DNA of 64,000 nt from Candidatus Eisenbergiella stercoravium (GCA_019113175.1 DXHY01000048.1:1-64000); one strand, 5' to 3'. Counted from the first letter of the stretch, positions 42,279 through 51,048 are shown. Notes: generated from the letters alone by a model not told the origin. Translations and numbers: made by a program.

Positions 42279-43220
42279 ATGATCTGGAACAGGGCAGCGG
42301 CATCCATGGCAGCAACAGCAGAAGCAGTACGGGGAGGAAGAATGTTTTCCCTTCTCTCTTCGGAAACCTCCGTTTCCGAAGAGCTGGCAATCGGACAGCA
42401 GCTTCTGCAGGCTGCTCCGCAGTCCCTGCTGGATTTTCTGGTGCGTGTGGCTCTCTGCATCATCACCTTTCTGATCGGCTCCCGGGTGATCAATCTGATC
42501 CGGAAGCTGATCGGAAAGGCCATGGCGCGGACCGGAGCCGCCGGACAGGGCGGGCAGTTTGTGGATTCCTGTGTCAGGGTGGTTCTGTATTCCATTCTGA
42601 TTTTTCAGATTGCTCTGCACCTCGGCATTAACGCGGCGACCATCGCTACCGTACTCGGTTCCGCAACCGTAACGGTTGGCCTTGCCTTTCAGGGGAGCCT
42701 GAAGAACTGCATCGGCGGTATCATGATCATGATCCTGCATCCCTTCCGGGTGGGGGATTACATCATAGAGTCCGCCTACAACAGCGAGGGAACCGTATCG
42801 GAGATTACGGTTTTCTACACCAGACTGGCGACTCTGGATAACAGAACCATTATTCTTCCCAATGGCCCTCTGGCCGATGCCGGCATCACGAATGTGACCA
42901 GGGAAGAAAACCGCCGCGTGGAGCTGAAGGTGGGGATTTCCTATCAGGCGGATATCCGGAAGGCAAAGCAGGTGCTGGAAGATCTTCTGACGGAGGAAGA
43001 GCGGGTCCGCAGAGAGCTTGGCTACAATATTTTTGTGGATGAGCTGGGAGACAGTTCGGTGGTTCTCGGCCTGCGCTTCTGGACGAAAACTGAGGATTAC
43101 TGGCCTGTACGCTGGAAGATGCTGGAGGACATCAAATACGCGTTTGATGAAAACGGAATCGGAATTCCTTTTCCGCAGATGGACGTGCATCTGGATCCGC
43201 CCATGGATCGGGGAAAATAG
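42279..43220 (+). CDS. mscS: Small-conductance mechanosensitive channel, MscS family
   Basis: A 313-residue membrane channel that opens under membrane tension on osmotic downshock. Two transmembrane helices precede the pore helix TM3, whose glycine-rich pattern is seen in GSATVTVGLAFQGSLKNCIGG, followed by the MscS beta domain (HPFRVGDYI, NRTIILPNGPL) and the alpha/beta C-terminal domain. Length close to the E. coli protein at 286 residues with a longer N-terminus. The ATG directly follows the glgB stop, with AAGGA eight bases upstream, so translation is coupled. Confidence 0.92.
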   Translation: MIWNRAAASMAATAEAVRGGRMFSLLSSETSVSEELAIGQQLLQAAPQSLLDFLVRVALCIITFLIGSRVINLIRKLIGKAMARTGAAGQGGQFVDSCVRVVLYSILIFQIALHLGINAATIATVLGSATVTVGLAFQGSLKNCIGGIMIMILHPFRVGDYIIESAYNSEGTVSEITVFYTRLATLDNRTIILPNGPLADAGITNVTREENRRVELKVGISYQADIRKAKQVLEDLLTEEERVRRELGYNIFVDELGDSSVVLGLRFWTKTEDYWPVRWKMLEDIKYAFDENGIGIPFPQMDVHLDPPMDRGK

Positions 43221-43269
43221 AAGGCGTAAGAGCGGACGGACGGCGAATGACAAAAAAAGAAAAAATCTC

Positions 43270-43298
43270 TTGCAAAACGTGAAAAGAAACGCTATAAT
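43270..43298 (+). promoter_or_regulatory. Promoter of the tRNA-Thr gene
   Basis: TTGCAA (43270-43275), 17-base spacer, perfect TATAAT (43293-43298), 17 bases before the mature tRNA 5' end. Confidence 0.75.
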
Positions 43299-43314
43299 AA
43301 TCCCTGTCGCAAAT

Positions 43315-43387
43315 GCTGGAATAGCGCAGTCGGTAGCGCAACTGATTCGTAATCAGTAGGTCGAGGGTTCGAGTCCCTTTTCCAGCT
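43315..43387 (+). tRNA. tRNA-Thr (anticodon CGT)
   Basis: A 73-base cloverleaf: acceptor GCTGGAA/TTCCAGC, D arm GCGC...GCGC, anticodon stem ACTGA/TCAGT with loop TTCGTAA, giving anticodon CGT (codon ACG), five-base variable loop, and T arm GAGGG TTCGAGT CCCTT. Discriminator base T; CCA is not encoded. All stems pair, with one G-T pair in the T stem. Confidence 0.95.
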
Positions 43388-43438
43388 TCCGGCCCGCAGA
43401 GCAAATCAGTGGGAAAGACAGCACTTTTACAAAAGAAG

Positions 43439-43487
43439 CATTCCAAAAGCCTTGATTTCTGAAAACGGCCTTTGGAATGTTTTTTTA
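43439..43487 (+). terminator. Terminator of the tRNA-Thr transcript
   Basis: CATTCCAAAAGCC (from 43439) pairs with GGCCTTTGGAATG (to 43479), followed by seven T residues. Confidence 0.9.
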
Positions 43488-43600
43488 TTTCCATACTTTC
43501 CGACGGCTATAATTCTGTTGACAGGCTGGTCCGGAGCGGCATATACTTGACCTGAAGGCGGTTCCACAGCAGAACGGACAAGTGTGAAGGTGTGCGGAAA

Positions 43601-44161
43601 ATGCGGAAGGCCTTTTTCATTATGGAAAAGGATGCGGACGGCAGCCGGAGTTTGCCGTCTGTGCGGGGATTTATGAGCAGAATGGAAAAACGGATAGCGG
43701 TTATCTCGTGGATGCTTTTCTTCTTTGTTCTCACGGTGATATGTGTGCTGTCCTTTCAGAGCGGAAACGCAACGAAGGCATTGGAAAAGCCGTTCGTGGA
43801 AAGCGTGACTGGAACAGTGGAGCAGCAGCTTTCCAGAGAAATGGTCCTTACGATTACATTCTATATACGTCAGGCAGGGAGAGCTGTTCTGTTCCTGATC
43901 CTTGGATTTTGCGGCGGCTGTGGATTATCTCTCAGCTTCAGGCGCTGGAACGGCCGGGGCAGGAGTGTCAGCGCCTGTTTGGTGCTTTTTGGTATTTCCT
44001 ATTTTACGGAAAAGATGAAAATTTTCATAGATGGAAGACATTACGCGTTTGCGGAATGTCTGGAAAGCTTTATTTTTGCAGCGCTGGGTTATTTCTGCGC
44101 TGTCCTGTTCCTTTTCCTGCTTGGCAGGAAAAAGAGAAAAGGAGCAGTATCCGGCGGATGA
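43601..44161 (+). CDS. VanZ-like membrane protein
   Basis: A 186-residue protein with about four hydrophobic helices (VISWMLFFFVLTVICVLSFQ, AGRAVLFLILGFCGGCGLSL, VSACLVLFGISYF, FIFAALGYFCAVLFLFLL). The second loop-plus-helix pattern FTEKMKIFIDGRHYAFAECL resembles the VanZ signature (E..Q....R....DV..D..G). VanZ homologues are widespread in Firmicutes; most have no proven role, though some affect glycopeptide resistance. Start is uncertain: ATG 43601 lies ten bases after GAAGG; a later ATG at 43682 (MEKRIAVISW) directly before the first helix is also possible. It is followed by the sugar transferase gene. Confidence 0.75.
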   Translation: MRKAFFIMEKDADGSRSLPSVRGFMSRMEKRIAVISWMLFFFVLTVICVLSFQSGNATKALEKPFVESVTGTVEQQLSREMVLTITFYIRQAGRAVLFLILGFCGGCGLSLSFRRWNGRGRSVSACLVLFGISYFTEKMKIFIDGRHYAFAECLESFIFAALGYFCAVLFLFLLGRKKRKGAVSGG

Positions 44162-44198
44162 AAAATGTGCGCATGATAAGATCTTTGAGGGAGCGGTT

Positions 44199-45614
44199 AT
44201 GTATCAAAAGAAATCAAATCTGCAGAATCTGATCATCATCACCATCGATTGTATTGTGCTGGTGCTCAGTCTCGGTATCGCAAACTACATCAGGCATCAG
44301 AAATTTTTCCGTGGACTGAACAATCCATCGGATATGAAGGTGCTGATCTTCGTTTTTCTGGTGGTGTTTCTGGTAATCAATCTGTATAAAAATTTCTATA
44401 AGCAGATGCTTCTGAGAGGACCGTTTCAGGAGCTGCTTGAGGTCATCAAGATGAATCTGGTGACGCTGGCCGGAGCTTCCTTCGCGCTGTATCTCACCAG
44501 AATTATCGATGAATACTCCCGTACTGTGCTGCTTTTGTTCATCGTCATCGATGTGGTGCTGATGTTCATTGTACATCAGATATATAAAAAATATCTGCCC
44601 ATATTCTACCGGATGAGCGGAACGGCAAGGCAGCTTCTGCTCGTCGCACCAGGGAATATGGCCTCCCGTCTGGTGGAAGAGATGAGATCGATCAGGGACT
44701 GCAGTTATGAAATCAAGGGAATCATTGTGCTGGATGGTACCGATGCTTCTGATGTGGACGGCGTTCCGGTTGTAGGAGGGCGGAAGGAGCTGGTGGATTA
44801 CTGTCTTTCCGCGTCTCTGGATGAAGTGATTATCAGCGCGGACAGGGAAACGGAGGAGAGCCTGAGCGATGAGATGGAGAACATTGCGGCGATGGGGCTG
44901 ACCATCCACCTTCAGATCCCCGTGCTCGAGCTGAAAGAGGCTCCGCAGAGGATGCTGTCCCAGTTCGGAAAGCTCCACATGATTACCTATGCCAATAAGG
45001 TAGCTCCCTTCGGACAGCTCCTGCTGAAGCGTCTGATGGATATTGTGGGAGCTCTGGTCGGAACGGTGATTCTCGCGGTTCTTACCGTTGTACTGGCACC
45101 CATCATCAAGCTGGATTCTCCCGGTCCTGTATTCTTCGCCCAGAAGAGAGTGGGGAGAAACGGCCGTATTTTCAAAATGTACAAGTTCCGTTCCATGTAC
45201 ATTGATGCTGAGGAACGTAAGAAGGAGCTGATGGCGAAGAATGAAATGAATGGCCTGATGTTCAAGATGGAGGATGATCCCCGCATCACGAAGGTCGGAA
45301 AGTTCCTGAGAAAGACAAGCCTGGACGAGTTCCCGCAGTTCATCAACATTCTGAAGGGCGATATGAGCCTGGTGGGAACGAGACCGCCGACGCTGGATGA
45401 ATTTGAACAGTATAAGACCTATCACAAAAAGCGTCTGAGCTTCCGGCCCGGGCTGACAGGAATGTGGCAGGTAAGCGGCAGAAGTGATATTACGGATTTT
45501 GAGGAAATTGTGCGGCTGGATGTGGAATATATCAACAACTGGTCCGTAGCTCTGGATATCAAGATTCTGGTTAAAACGGTTCTCGCGGTATTTACGGAGA
45601 GCGGGGCGAAATAG
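44199..45614 (+). CDS. Polyprenyl-phosphate sugar-1-phosphate transferase
   Basis: A 471-residue initiating glycosyltransferase that loads a sugar phosphate onto undecaprenyl phosphate for exopolysaccharide or cell-surface glycan synthesis. It has four N-terminal transmembrane helices, a CoA-binding-like middle domain (RQLLLVAPGNMASRLVEEMR), a fifth helix, and the catalytic PHPT domain (KRLMDIVGALVG, SPGPVFFAQKRVGRNG, FKMYKFRSMY, LRKTSLDEFPQFINILKGDM, FRPGLTGMWQVSGRS). The start ATG 44199 follows GAGGGAG. No other polysaccharide genes surround it, so it works in trans or with a locus outside the window. A terminator follows. Confidence 0.92.
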   Translation: MYQKKSNLQNLIIITIDCIVLVLSLGIANYIRHQKFFRGLNNPSDMKVLIFVFLVVFLVINLYKNFYKQMLLRGPFQELLEVIKMNLVTLAGASFALYLTRIIDEYSRTVLLLFIVIDVVLMFIVHQIYKKYLPIFYRMSGTARQLLLVAPGNMASRLVEEMRSIRDCSYEIKGIIVLDGTDASDVDGVPVVGGRKELVDYCLSASLDEVIISADRETEESLSDEMENIAAMGLTIHLQIPVLELKEAPQRMLSQFGKLHMITYANKVAPFGQLLLKRLMDIVGALVGTVILAVLTVVLAPIIKLDSPGPVFFAQKRVGRNGRIFKMYKFRSMYIDAEERKKELMAKNEMNGLMFKMEDDPRITKVGKFLRKTSLDEFPQFINILKGDMSLVGTRPPTLDEFEQYKTYHKKRLSFRPGLTGMWQVSGRSDITDFEEIVRLDVEYINNWSVALDIKILVKTVLAVFTESGAK

Positions 45615-45697
45615 GAAGAGAAGGAGTTTTGCGCAGATCGGCTGACAGATCGGCAGATAGTTGTTTTTTCGTGCATATACAGAGATCAGGAATGAGG

Positions 45698-45725
45698 CGG
45701 CGTCCCTTCGGGGATGCCGTTTTTT
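45698..45725 (+). terminator. Terminator of the sugar transferase gene
   Basis: CGGCGTCCC and GGGATGCCG pair (one G-T) around the stable TTCG tetraloop, followed by six T residues. Confidence 0.92.
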
Positions 45726-46010
45726 GGCCGTAAAAAATGCAACAGATGAATAAATAAACTTTATAAACATCAGAAATGGATGACAATCCAACATTTTTAT
45801 GCAGAATAACAGAATATGCCGGAAGAAATTTATTGGATGTGCCACATATGGCACTGATCGGGAAACGGGTTGATGTGTTTATGGAAAAGTGACAGAATTT
45901 ACGATAAAATACTACTACAGTTCAGTGGAAAAAGCAATTCTTACTTTTGGAATATGGTAAACTAAACTCGTACCGGGCCTGGTAAATATTGGAAGTAAGG
46001 TGTGCTGAAG
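45726..46010 (+). promoter_or_regulatory. AT-rich leader and promoter region of the XRE gene
   Basis: A 285-base non-coding stretch. It contains a short palindrome GTGCCACATATGGCAC near 45840 and a possible promoter TGGAAA (45882-45887), 17 bases, TAAAAT (45905-45910). About 100 bases of leader would separate it from the start codon. I see no coding frame or known riboswitch here. Confidence 0.4.
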
Positions 46011-46277
46011 ATGTTGGATTATATTGCAATTATGCGCGGCCTGCGGGAAGACAATGATGTGAAGCAGAGAGAGGTTGCGGATTATCTGAAAATCGATCAG
46101 AGAGTATATTCCCGGTACGAGCGCGGACAAAATGCGATGCCGGTCCGTTATATCCCTCTTCTGTGTGACTACTACAATGTATCGGCTGATTATCTGCTGG
46201 GACGGACGAAAGAAAAGGATTATCCCGGTGCTGACAGGAACAGGAAACTTGGCAGTACCAAAAAGAACGGCAAGTAA
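46011..46277 (+). CDS. Small XRE-family regulator
   Basis: An 88-residue helix-turn-helix protein of the Cro/C1 type. The fold is nearly the whole protein: LDYIAIMRGLREDNDVKQRE, VADYLKIDQRVYSRYERGQN, then MPVRYIPLLCDYYNVSADYL and LLGRTKE. The ending RTKEKDYP is common in small regulators of Clostridia. The ATG at 46011 follows AAGGTG by eight bases; a GTG at 46002 is less likely. It is monocistronic between two terminators. Target genes unknown. Confidence 0.85.
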   Translation: MLDYIAIMRGLREDNDVKQREVADYLKIDQRVYSRYERGQNAMPVRYIPLLCDYYNVSADYLLGRTKEKDYPGADRNRKLGSTKKNGK

Positions 46278-46303
46278 GAGAAAAAGTGAATAGGTGAAAC
46301 GCA

Positions 46304-46344
46304 GGCGGCGGATCGTCAGTAACAGACGTTCCGCCGCCTTTTTT
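46304..46344 (+). terminator. Terminator of the small XRE gene
   Basis: GGCGGCGGA (46304-46312) pairs perfectly with TCCGCCGCC (46330-46338), followed by six T residues. It lies between the convergent XRE and tyrA genes. Confidence 0.88.
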
Positions 46345-46352
46345 CAGAGAAA

Positions 46353-47465
46353 TTATTTTTTCAGGAAAATCACATAGCCTCTGGCTGTCAGGAGAGAAGC
46401 GGCCTTTTCAATGGCGTCCGGCTCGTAGAATTCGATGCGCAGCACGCCTTCCTCCGCTTCACGGTTATGAGTGATGCCGATGTTTTTGATGCTGATGCCG
46501 TTTAAGGCCAGCAGAGTGGCCACAGAGGCAAGGGAACCGGCTTCGTCCGGAATTTCCACGTTGACGGTGTAAACCTTCTTAATAGGGCCGCTGGAAGCCT
46601 CTATGAAAGAATCCCGGTAGCGTCTTGCTCCGTCGAAAAAGGAATACAGCTCCTTTTCATCCCCTCTGTCAATTTCCTCCTTTACCTTCTGGAGGCTTTT
46701 TATATATTGACCAAGCAGGTCAGAAATATTGACCGAATTGGTCAGACAGATCTGCTGCCACATGACGGTAGAAGAGGAAGCGATCCGGGTGATATCCTTA
46801 AATCCGCCTGCCGCTATCATTTTCATGAGTCCGTCCTCGCTGTCGCTGTCCCGGACCAGATTGACCAGGGAAGATGCGATCACGTGAGGAAGGTGGCTGA
46901 CCGCCGCGGTGATGTGGTCATGCTGCCTGTAGTCCAGAATCAGCGGGATGGCTCCCATGGACCGGACAAGTTCTGAAAATTCCCGAATCCGCTCCTGCGG
47001 CACCTGAGCGGAGGGCGTAAGGATATAATAGGCGTTCTCCAGCAGGGAAGCACGTGAATTGGCAAAGCCGATCCGCTCGCTTCCAGCCATGGGATGCCCG
47101 CCGATGAAGCGGTTGGAAAGGCCTTCCCGTTCCACAAGCTCGTGGATGGGAGCCTTGACGCTTCCCACGTCCGTGAGAATGCTGCCCGGCTGCAGATACT
47201 GTTTCAGGAACCGGAGATTCTCATTGTTATGGGCAACCGGTGCACAGAGAAAAATATAATCGCTGCTGCAGAAGGAAAGAGCGCTGGACGCATCAAGCTT
47301 TGGAAAAATTTCATCTGCAATTCCTTCCTCCCTTGCCTGAAGCAGAGCGCTTTCCTGGATGTCGCAGGCGAGAATCCGTGCGTCCGGCCTGGCCTCCCGC
47401 AGGGCTCTTGCAATGGAGCCTCCGATCAGGCCGAGTCCGTAAAAAGAACAGGTTACAGGTTTCAT
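46353..47465 (-). CDS. tyrA: Prephenate dehydrogenase with ACT domain
   Basis: Oxidises prephenate to 4-hydroxyphenylpyruvate in tyrosine synthesis. The 370-residue protein has the Rossmann start YGLGLIGGSIARALREA, then LTDVGSVKAPIHELV, GGHPMAGSERIGFANSR (substrate and catalytic His region) and a C-terminal ACT domain (YTVNVEIPDEAGSLASVATL, ISIKNIGITHNREAEEGVLR), which usually mediates feedback by tyrosine. The start at 47465 follows GGAGGT by four bases; the in-frame ATG at 47477 is part of that site. It lies 106 bases downstream of aroF on the same strand, with a hairpin-dense spacer between. Confidence 0.94.
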   Translation of the reverse strand: MKPVTCSFYGLGLIGGSIARALREARPDARILACDIQESALLQAREEGIADEIFPKLDASSALSFCSSDYIFLCAPVAHNNENLRFLKQYLQPGSILTDVGSVKAPIHELVEREGLSNRFIGGHPMAGSERIGFANSRASLLENAYYILTPSAQVPQERIREFSELVRSMGAIPLILDYRQHDHITAAVSHLPHVIASSLVNLVRDSDSEDGLMKMIAAGGFKDITRIASSSTVMWQQICLTNSVNISDLLGQYIKSLQKVKEEIDRGDEKELYSFFDGARRYRDSFIEASSGPIKKVYTVNVEIPDEAGSLASVATLLALNGISIKNIGITHNREAEEGVLRIEFYEPDAIEKAASLLTARGYVIFLKK

Positions 47466-47477
47466 GGTTACCTCCAT

Positions 47478-47577
47478 GTCGGAGCGTTCTTTGCTCCGAC
47501 AGCGCGAAAAAATCGCGCATGTGACTTTTTTTCGCTGCGCTGAATGAAAAATGCGCTATCGGGCGCACTTTTCATTC
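47478..47577 (-). other. Hairpin-dense spacer between aroF and tyrA
   Basis: Three inverted repeats follow each other: GAATGAAAAATGCGC / GCGCACTTTTCATTC (47542-47577, one mismatch, overlapping the aroF stop), GCGCGA / TCGCGC (47502-47518), and the perfect GTCGGAGC / GCTCCGAC (47478-47500) just before the tyrA ribosome-binding site. An alternative stem GCGAAAAAA / TTTTTTCGC would exclude the middle one. It may control the expression ratio of the two genes, or be a small repeat element. On the minus strand an A tract rather than a T tract follows the first stem, so it is not a simple terminator. Confidence 0.6.
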
Positions 47578-48600
47578 TTCTCCCTCCGGAAGGCTTCTGC
47601 CTTCCAGTTTTGCATAAGGGGCGAGCTGCTTCATCAGCGCGTCGAATTTTGCAAAGGTGAGTGACTGCGGACCATCCGACAGAGCATGCGCGGGATCATT
47701 ATGCACCTCAACCATCAGACCGTCGGCGCCGCAGGCAACCGCCGCCTTGGCCAGCGGTGTGACGTATTTGTAAACGCCGGAGGCATGGGAGGGATCCACG
47801 ATGACCGGAAGGTGGGTTTTCTCCTTCAGGACGGGGACGGCGCTGATGTCCAGCGTGTTTCGGGTTGCGGTTTCAAAGGTGCGGATGCCGCGTTCGCACA
47901 GAACCACATTGGGATTCCCTTCCGCGATGATGTATTCCGCGGCGTTGAGCCATTCCTCAATGGTGGCGCTTAAGCCTCTTTTCAGAAGGACGGGCAGGCC
48001 GGAACGGCCGGCTTCCTTTAACAGAATGAAATTCTGCATGTTCCGTGCGCCAATCTGGATCATATCCACGTATTTGACGGCGGCTTCCAGAGATTCGTGG
48101 CTGACCACCTCACAGACGGTGGCAAGGCCCGTTTCCTTCCCGGCAAGCTGCATGTAGCGCAGGCCCTCTTCCTCCAGCCCCTGGAATGAGTAGGGTGAAG
48201 TGCGCGGCTTGTAGGCGCCTCCTCTTAAAATGGTCGCTCCGGAGGCCTTTACCGCTCGGGCAACGCAGAGAAGCCGTTCTTCCCCTTCCACCGCGCAGGG
48301 TCCTGCCATGACGGTGAGAGTGCCGGGACCGATGGAGGTATTTCCAACCCGGACCGTGGATGGCTCCGGATGGAATTTCTTATTTGCGAGCTTGTAGGGC
48401 TCGGTGACGGGGACGATGCGGTCCACATCCTTGAAGCTGATCAGGTTCTCCGTGGAAAGGCGGTTTTTATCCCCCACTACTCCGATGATGGTGACCTCCG
48501 TACCTCTTGAGAGATGGGCATTCAGCCCGCTTCCCTGAATGTAATCCGTAATTGCTTTTATGCTGCTTTCCGCCGCGTGCGGTTTCATGACGATAATCAT
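47572..48600 (-). CDS. aroF: 3-deoxy-7-phosphoheptulonate (DAHP) synthase, type I-beta
   Basis: First enzyme of the shikimate pathway, joining phosphoenolpyruvate and erythrose 4-phosphate. The 342-residue sequence has a ferredoxin-like N-terminal regulatory domain ([20 protein letters not shown]) and a barrel with [54 protein letters not shown] and DPSHASG, which place it in the beta subtype found in Bacillus and Thermotoga. The N-terminal domain suggests allosteric control by an aromatic amino acid or prephenate. Ribosome-binding site AAAGGAA precedes the ATG. It is cotranscribed with tyrA; aroC lies 19 kb away. Confidence 0.94.
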   Translation of the reverse strand: MIIVMKPHAAESSIKAITDYIQGSGLNAHLSRGTEVTIIGVVGDKNRLSTENLISFKDVDRIVPVTEPYKLANKKFHPEPSTVRVGNTSIGPGTLTVMAGPCAVEGEERLLCVARAVKASGATILRGGAYKPRTSPYSFQGLEEEGLRYMQLAGKETGLATVCEVVSHESLEAAVKYVDMIQIGARNMQNFILLKEAGRSGLPVLLKRGLSATIEEWLNAAEYIIAEGNPNVVLCERGIRTFETATRNTLDISAVPVLKEKTHLPVIVDPSHASGVYKYVTPLAKAAVACGADGLMVEVHNDPAHALSDGPQSLTFAKFDALMKQLAPYAKLEGRSLPEGEE

Positions 48601-48704
48601 AGTTCTGTTTCCTTTCTGTGTCCGTCCGGTCCCGGAACTGGCCGTACCGGCTGTTTCGGTCTGCCTGAGAGAGTTCTCCCGGATTCCTGTTTCTTACCGA
48701 AATC
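48601..48704 (-). promoter_or_regulatory. Structured 5' leader of aroF-tyrA
   Basis: The roughly 100-base leader can fold: TTTCGGT near its 5' end pairs with ACCGAAA about 35 bases later, enclosing a GGGAG-AACT-CTCTC hairpin, and a GC-rich pair (GCCGGTACGGC, CCGGGACCGG) follows. It carries the string CTCTCAGGCA seen in glycine riboswitches but lacks their other conserved blocks. No T-box or aromatic-rich leader peptide is visible. A regulatory role is possible, not shown. Confidence 0.4.
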
Positions 48705-48733
48705 AATATAGCACGTTAAAGTGCGAAAGTCAA
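48705..48733 (-). promoter_or_regulatory. Promoter of aroF-tyrA
   Basis: On the minus strand TTGACT (48728-48733), 17-base spacer, TATATT (48705-48710), about 105 bases before the aroF start. Confidence 0.75.
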
Positions 48734-48819
48734 TTGCGTTCTGAGAATAAAAGAAAAACCGGTAAAACCGGCTGGAAAAACCTGAGAAAAAATAAATTGT
48801 ATAACCTTACGAAAATTGC

Positions 48820-48848
48820 TTGTAATATTTCCTGACATTTAGTAAAAT
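48820..48848 (+). promoter_or_regulatory. Promoter of the EF-G-like gene
   Basis: TTGTAA (48820-48825), 17-base spacer, TAAAAT (48843-48848), 110 bases before the start codon, divergent from the aroF promoter. Confidence 0.65.
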
Positions 48849-48957
48849 ATACCCATGGGGTTCTGGAAGAGAAAAATACAGTCTGGAAATCAGGTTGAAA
48901 TGGGATTGGGGACTTTGACAGAAAACCCGTAAACTGCATAATACGGAGGAATGCACT

Positions 48958-51048
48958 ATGAACATTTACACAACTGACAAGATCCGTAACGTCGTGCTCC
49001 TGGGACACGGCGGATCAGGCAAGACCAGCTTGGTGGAAGCAATGGCGTATCTGTCCGGTATCACATCCAGAATGGGTAAGGTCAGCGACGGAAATACGGT
49101 CAGCGATTTCGGCAAGGAAGAGCAGAAGAGGAAATTTTCAATCAGCACGTCTGTGGTTCCGATTGAATGGGAAGGCGTGAAGATTAATATACTGGATACT
49201 CCCGGATTTTTTGATTTCGTAGGTGAGGTGGAAGAAGCGGTGGGCGCTGCGGATGCGGCCATTATCGTGGTTTCCGGAAAAGCCGGCGTAGAAGTCGGAA
49301 CTCAGAAGGCATGGGAGCTGTGCGACAAGTATAAGCTGCCCCGCATGGTGTTCGTAACGGATATGGATATCGACAACGCGTCTTACCGTCAGGTGGTAGA
49401 GGATATGACTGCTCTGTACGGCAAGAAGATCGCCCCGTTCCATCTTCCCATCCGTGAGAATGAGAAGTTTGTCGGCTATATTAATGTGGTTTCCGAGAAG
49501 GCTTACCGCTGGCAGGGCAAGGAAGTCGTGGAGTGTGACATCCCCGATTACAGCAAGTCCAATCTGCAGATCTGCAGAGATACGCTGCTGGAAGCGGTTG
49601 CGGAGACCAGCGAGGAGTTCATGGAGCGCTACTTCGGCGGAGAGAGCTTCTCCGAGGCGGAAATCCGCGCAGCCATGAGGACGAATGTGGATGACGGAAG
49701 CATCGTTCCCATGTCCATGGGTTCCAATGTGCTCTGCCAGGGCATTTACACCCTGCTTGACGATATCGTGAAGTATCTGCCCAGCCCTGAAGGACGCGAG
49801 ATCGCCGGCATCAATATGAAGACGAAGGAAATCTATCAGGCAAATTATGATTTCTCCAAGGCTAAGAGCGCGTATATCTTTAAGACGATTGTGGATCCCT
49901 TCATCGGAAAGTATTCCCTCATCAAGGTCTGCTCCGGTGTTCTGAAGCCGGATGATCTGCTTTTCAACTATGACAAGGATGTGGAGGAGAAGATCGGCAA
50001 GCTGTACGTGCTGCAGGGAAATAAGCCCATCGAGGTCAGCGAACTGCATGCGGGAGACATCGGCGCACTGGCGAAGCTGACCGGCGCACGCACGGGCAAT
50101 ACGCTTTCCACGAAGAATACGCCCATTGAATATGGTAAGACGGAAATCTCCGTTCCTTATACATACAAGAGATATAAGGCGAAGAATAAGGCGGATATCG
50201 ATAAGATTTCCCAGTCTCTGACCAAGATGATGCATGAGGACCTGACCCTGAAGGTGGTCAATGATTCTGAGAACCATCAGTCTCTTCTGTACGGTATGGG
50301 AGATCAGCATCTGGATGTGGTGGTCAGCCGCCTGATCAATGAATACAAGGTGGAGATCGAACTGAGCAAGCCGAAGGTGGCGTTCCGTGAGACCATCCGC
50401 AAGAAATCCGATGTGGAATACAAGTATAAGAAGCAGACCGGCGGACACGGCCAGTACGGCCATGTCAAGATGCGCTTCGAGCCTTCCGGAGATCTGGAAT
50501 CACCCTATGTTTTCGAGCAGGAGGTCGTTGGAGGAGCAATTCCGAAGAACTACTTCCCCGCTGTGGAGAAGGGACTGCAGGAATCCGTTCAAAAGGGTCC
50601 GCTGGCCGCATATCCGGTGGTCGGCGTGAAGGCCATTCTGTATGATGGCTCCTATCATCCGGTGGATTCCTCCGAAATGGCGTTCAAGATGGCAACGATC
50701 CAGGCCTTCAAGAAGGGCTTCATGGAAGCGGGACCGGTTCTGCTTGAGCCCATCGCCTCCATGAAGGTGACGGTTCCGGATCAGTACACCGGCGACGTGA
50801 TGGGAGACCTGAACAAGCGCCGCGGAAGAGTGCTGGGCATGAACCCGATTGCCGGAGGCAAGCAGGTCATTGAGGCTGACGTTCCCATGATGGAGCTGTA
50901 CGGCTACTGCACGGATCTGCGTTCCATGACCGGCGGCAGAGGGGATTACTCCTACGAATTCGCCCGCTATGAGCAGGCTCCTTCCGATATTCAGGAGAAG
51001 GAGGTCGCAGCAAGAGCGGCGAAGCTTGAGGACGGAAACGACGATTAA
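48958..51048 (+). CDS. Elongation factor G-like translational GTPase (EF-G paralogue)
   Basis: A 696-residue protein with the five-domain plan of EF-G. The G domain has G1 GHGGSGKTSL (residues 16-25) in place of the canonical AHIDAGKTT, G3 DTPGFFDFVGEV, and G4 VTDMD where NKMD is usual. Domains III-V are recognisable (GDQHLDVVVSRLINEYKVEI; KQTGGHGQYGHVKMRFEP; PIASMKVTVPDQYTGDVMGD; GYCTDLRSMTGGRGDYS). It belongs to the divergent EF-G paralogues of Firmicutes rather than the str-operon fusA, and the genomic context (no rpsL/rpsG/tuf) agrees. Function may be recycling or ribosome rescue; not predictable. GGAGG precedes the ATG. Confidence 0.88.
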   Translation: MNIYTTDKIRNVVLLGHGGSGKTSLVEAMAYLSGITSRMGKVSDGNTVSDFGKEEQKRKFSISTSVVPIEWEGVKINILDTPGFFDFVGEVEEAVGAADAAIIVVSGKAGVEVGTQKAWELCDKYKLPRMVFVTDMDIDNASYRQVVEDMTALYGKKIAPFHLPIRENEKFVGYINVVSEKAYRWQGKEVVECDIPDYSKSNLQICRDTLLEAVAETSEEFMERYFGGESFSEAEIRAAMRTNVDDGSIVPMSMGSNVLCQGIYTLLDDIVKYLPSPEGREIAGINMKTKEIYQANYDFSKAKSAYIFKTIVDPFIGKYSLIKVCSGVLKPDDLLFNYDKDVEEKIGKLYVLQGNKPIEVSELHAGDIGALAKLTGARTGNTLSTKNTPIEYGKTEISVPYTYKRYKAKNKADIDKISQSLTKMMHEDLTLKVVNDSENHQSLLYGMGDQHLDVVVSRLINEYKVEIELSKPKVAFRETIRKKSDVEYKYKKQTGGHGQYGHVKMRFEPSGDLESPYVFEQEVVGGAIPKNYFPAVEKGLQESVQKGPLAAYPVVGVKAILYDGSYHPVDSSEMAFKMATIQAFKKGFMEAGPVLLEPIASMKVTVPDQYTGDVMGDLNKRRGRVLGMNPIAGGKQVIEADVPMMELYGYCTDLRSMTGGRGDYSYEFARYEQAPSDIQEKEVAARAAKLEDGNDD

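Noticed and set aside
48655-48700. Glycine riboswitch upstream of aroF suggested by CTCTCAGGCA
   Set aside because: The other conserved blocks of the aptamer (the GGAGAGA and CCGAAGG segments) are missing and the downstream genes do not concern glycine. Kept only as a structured leader.
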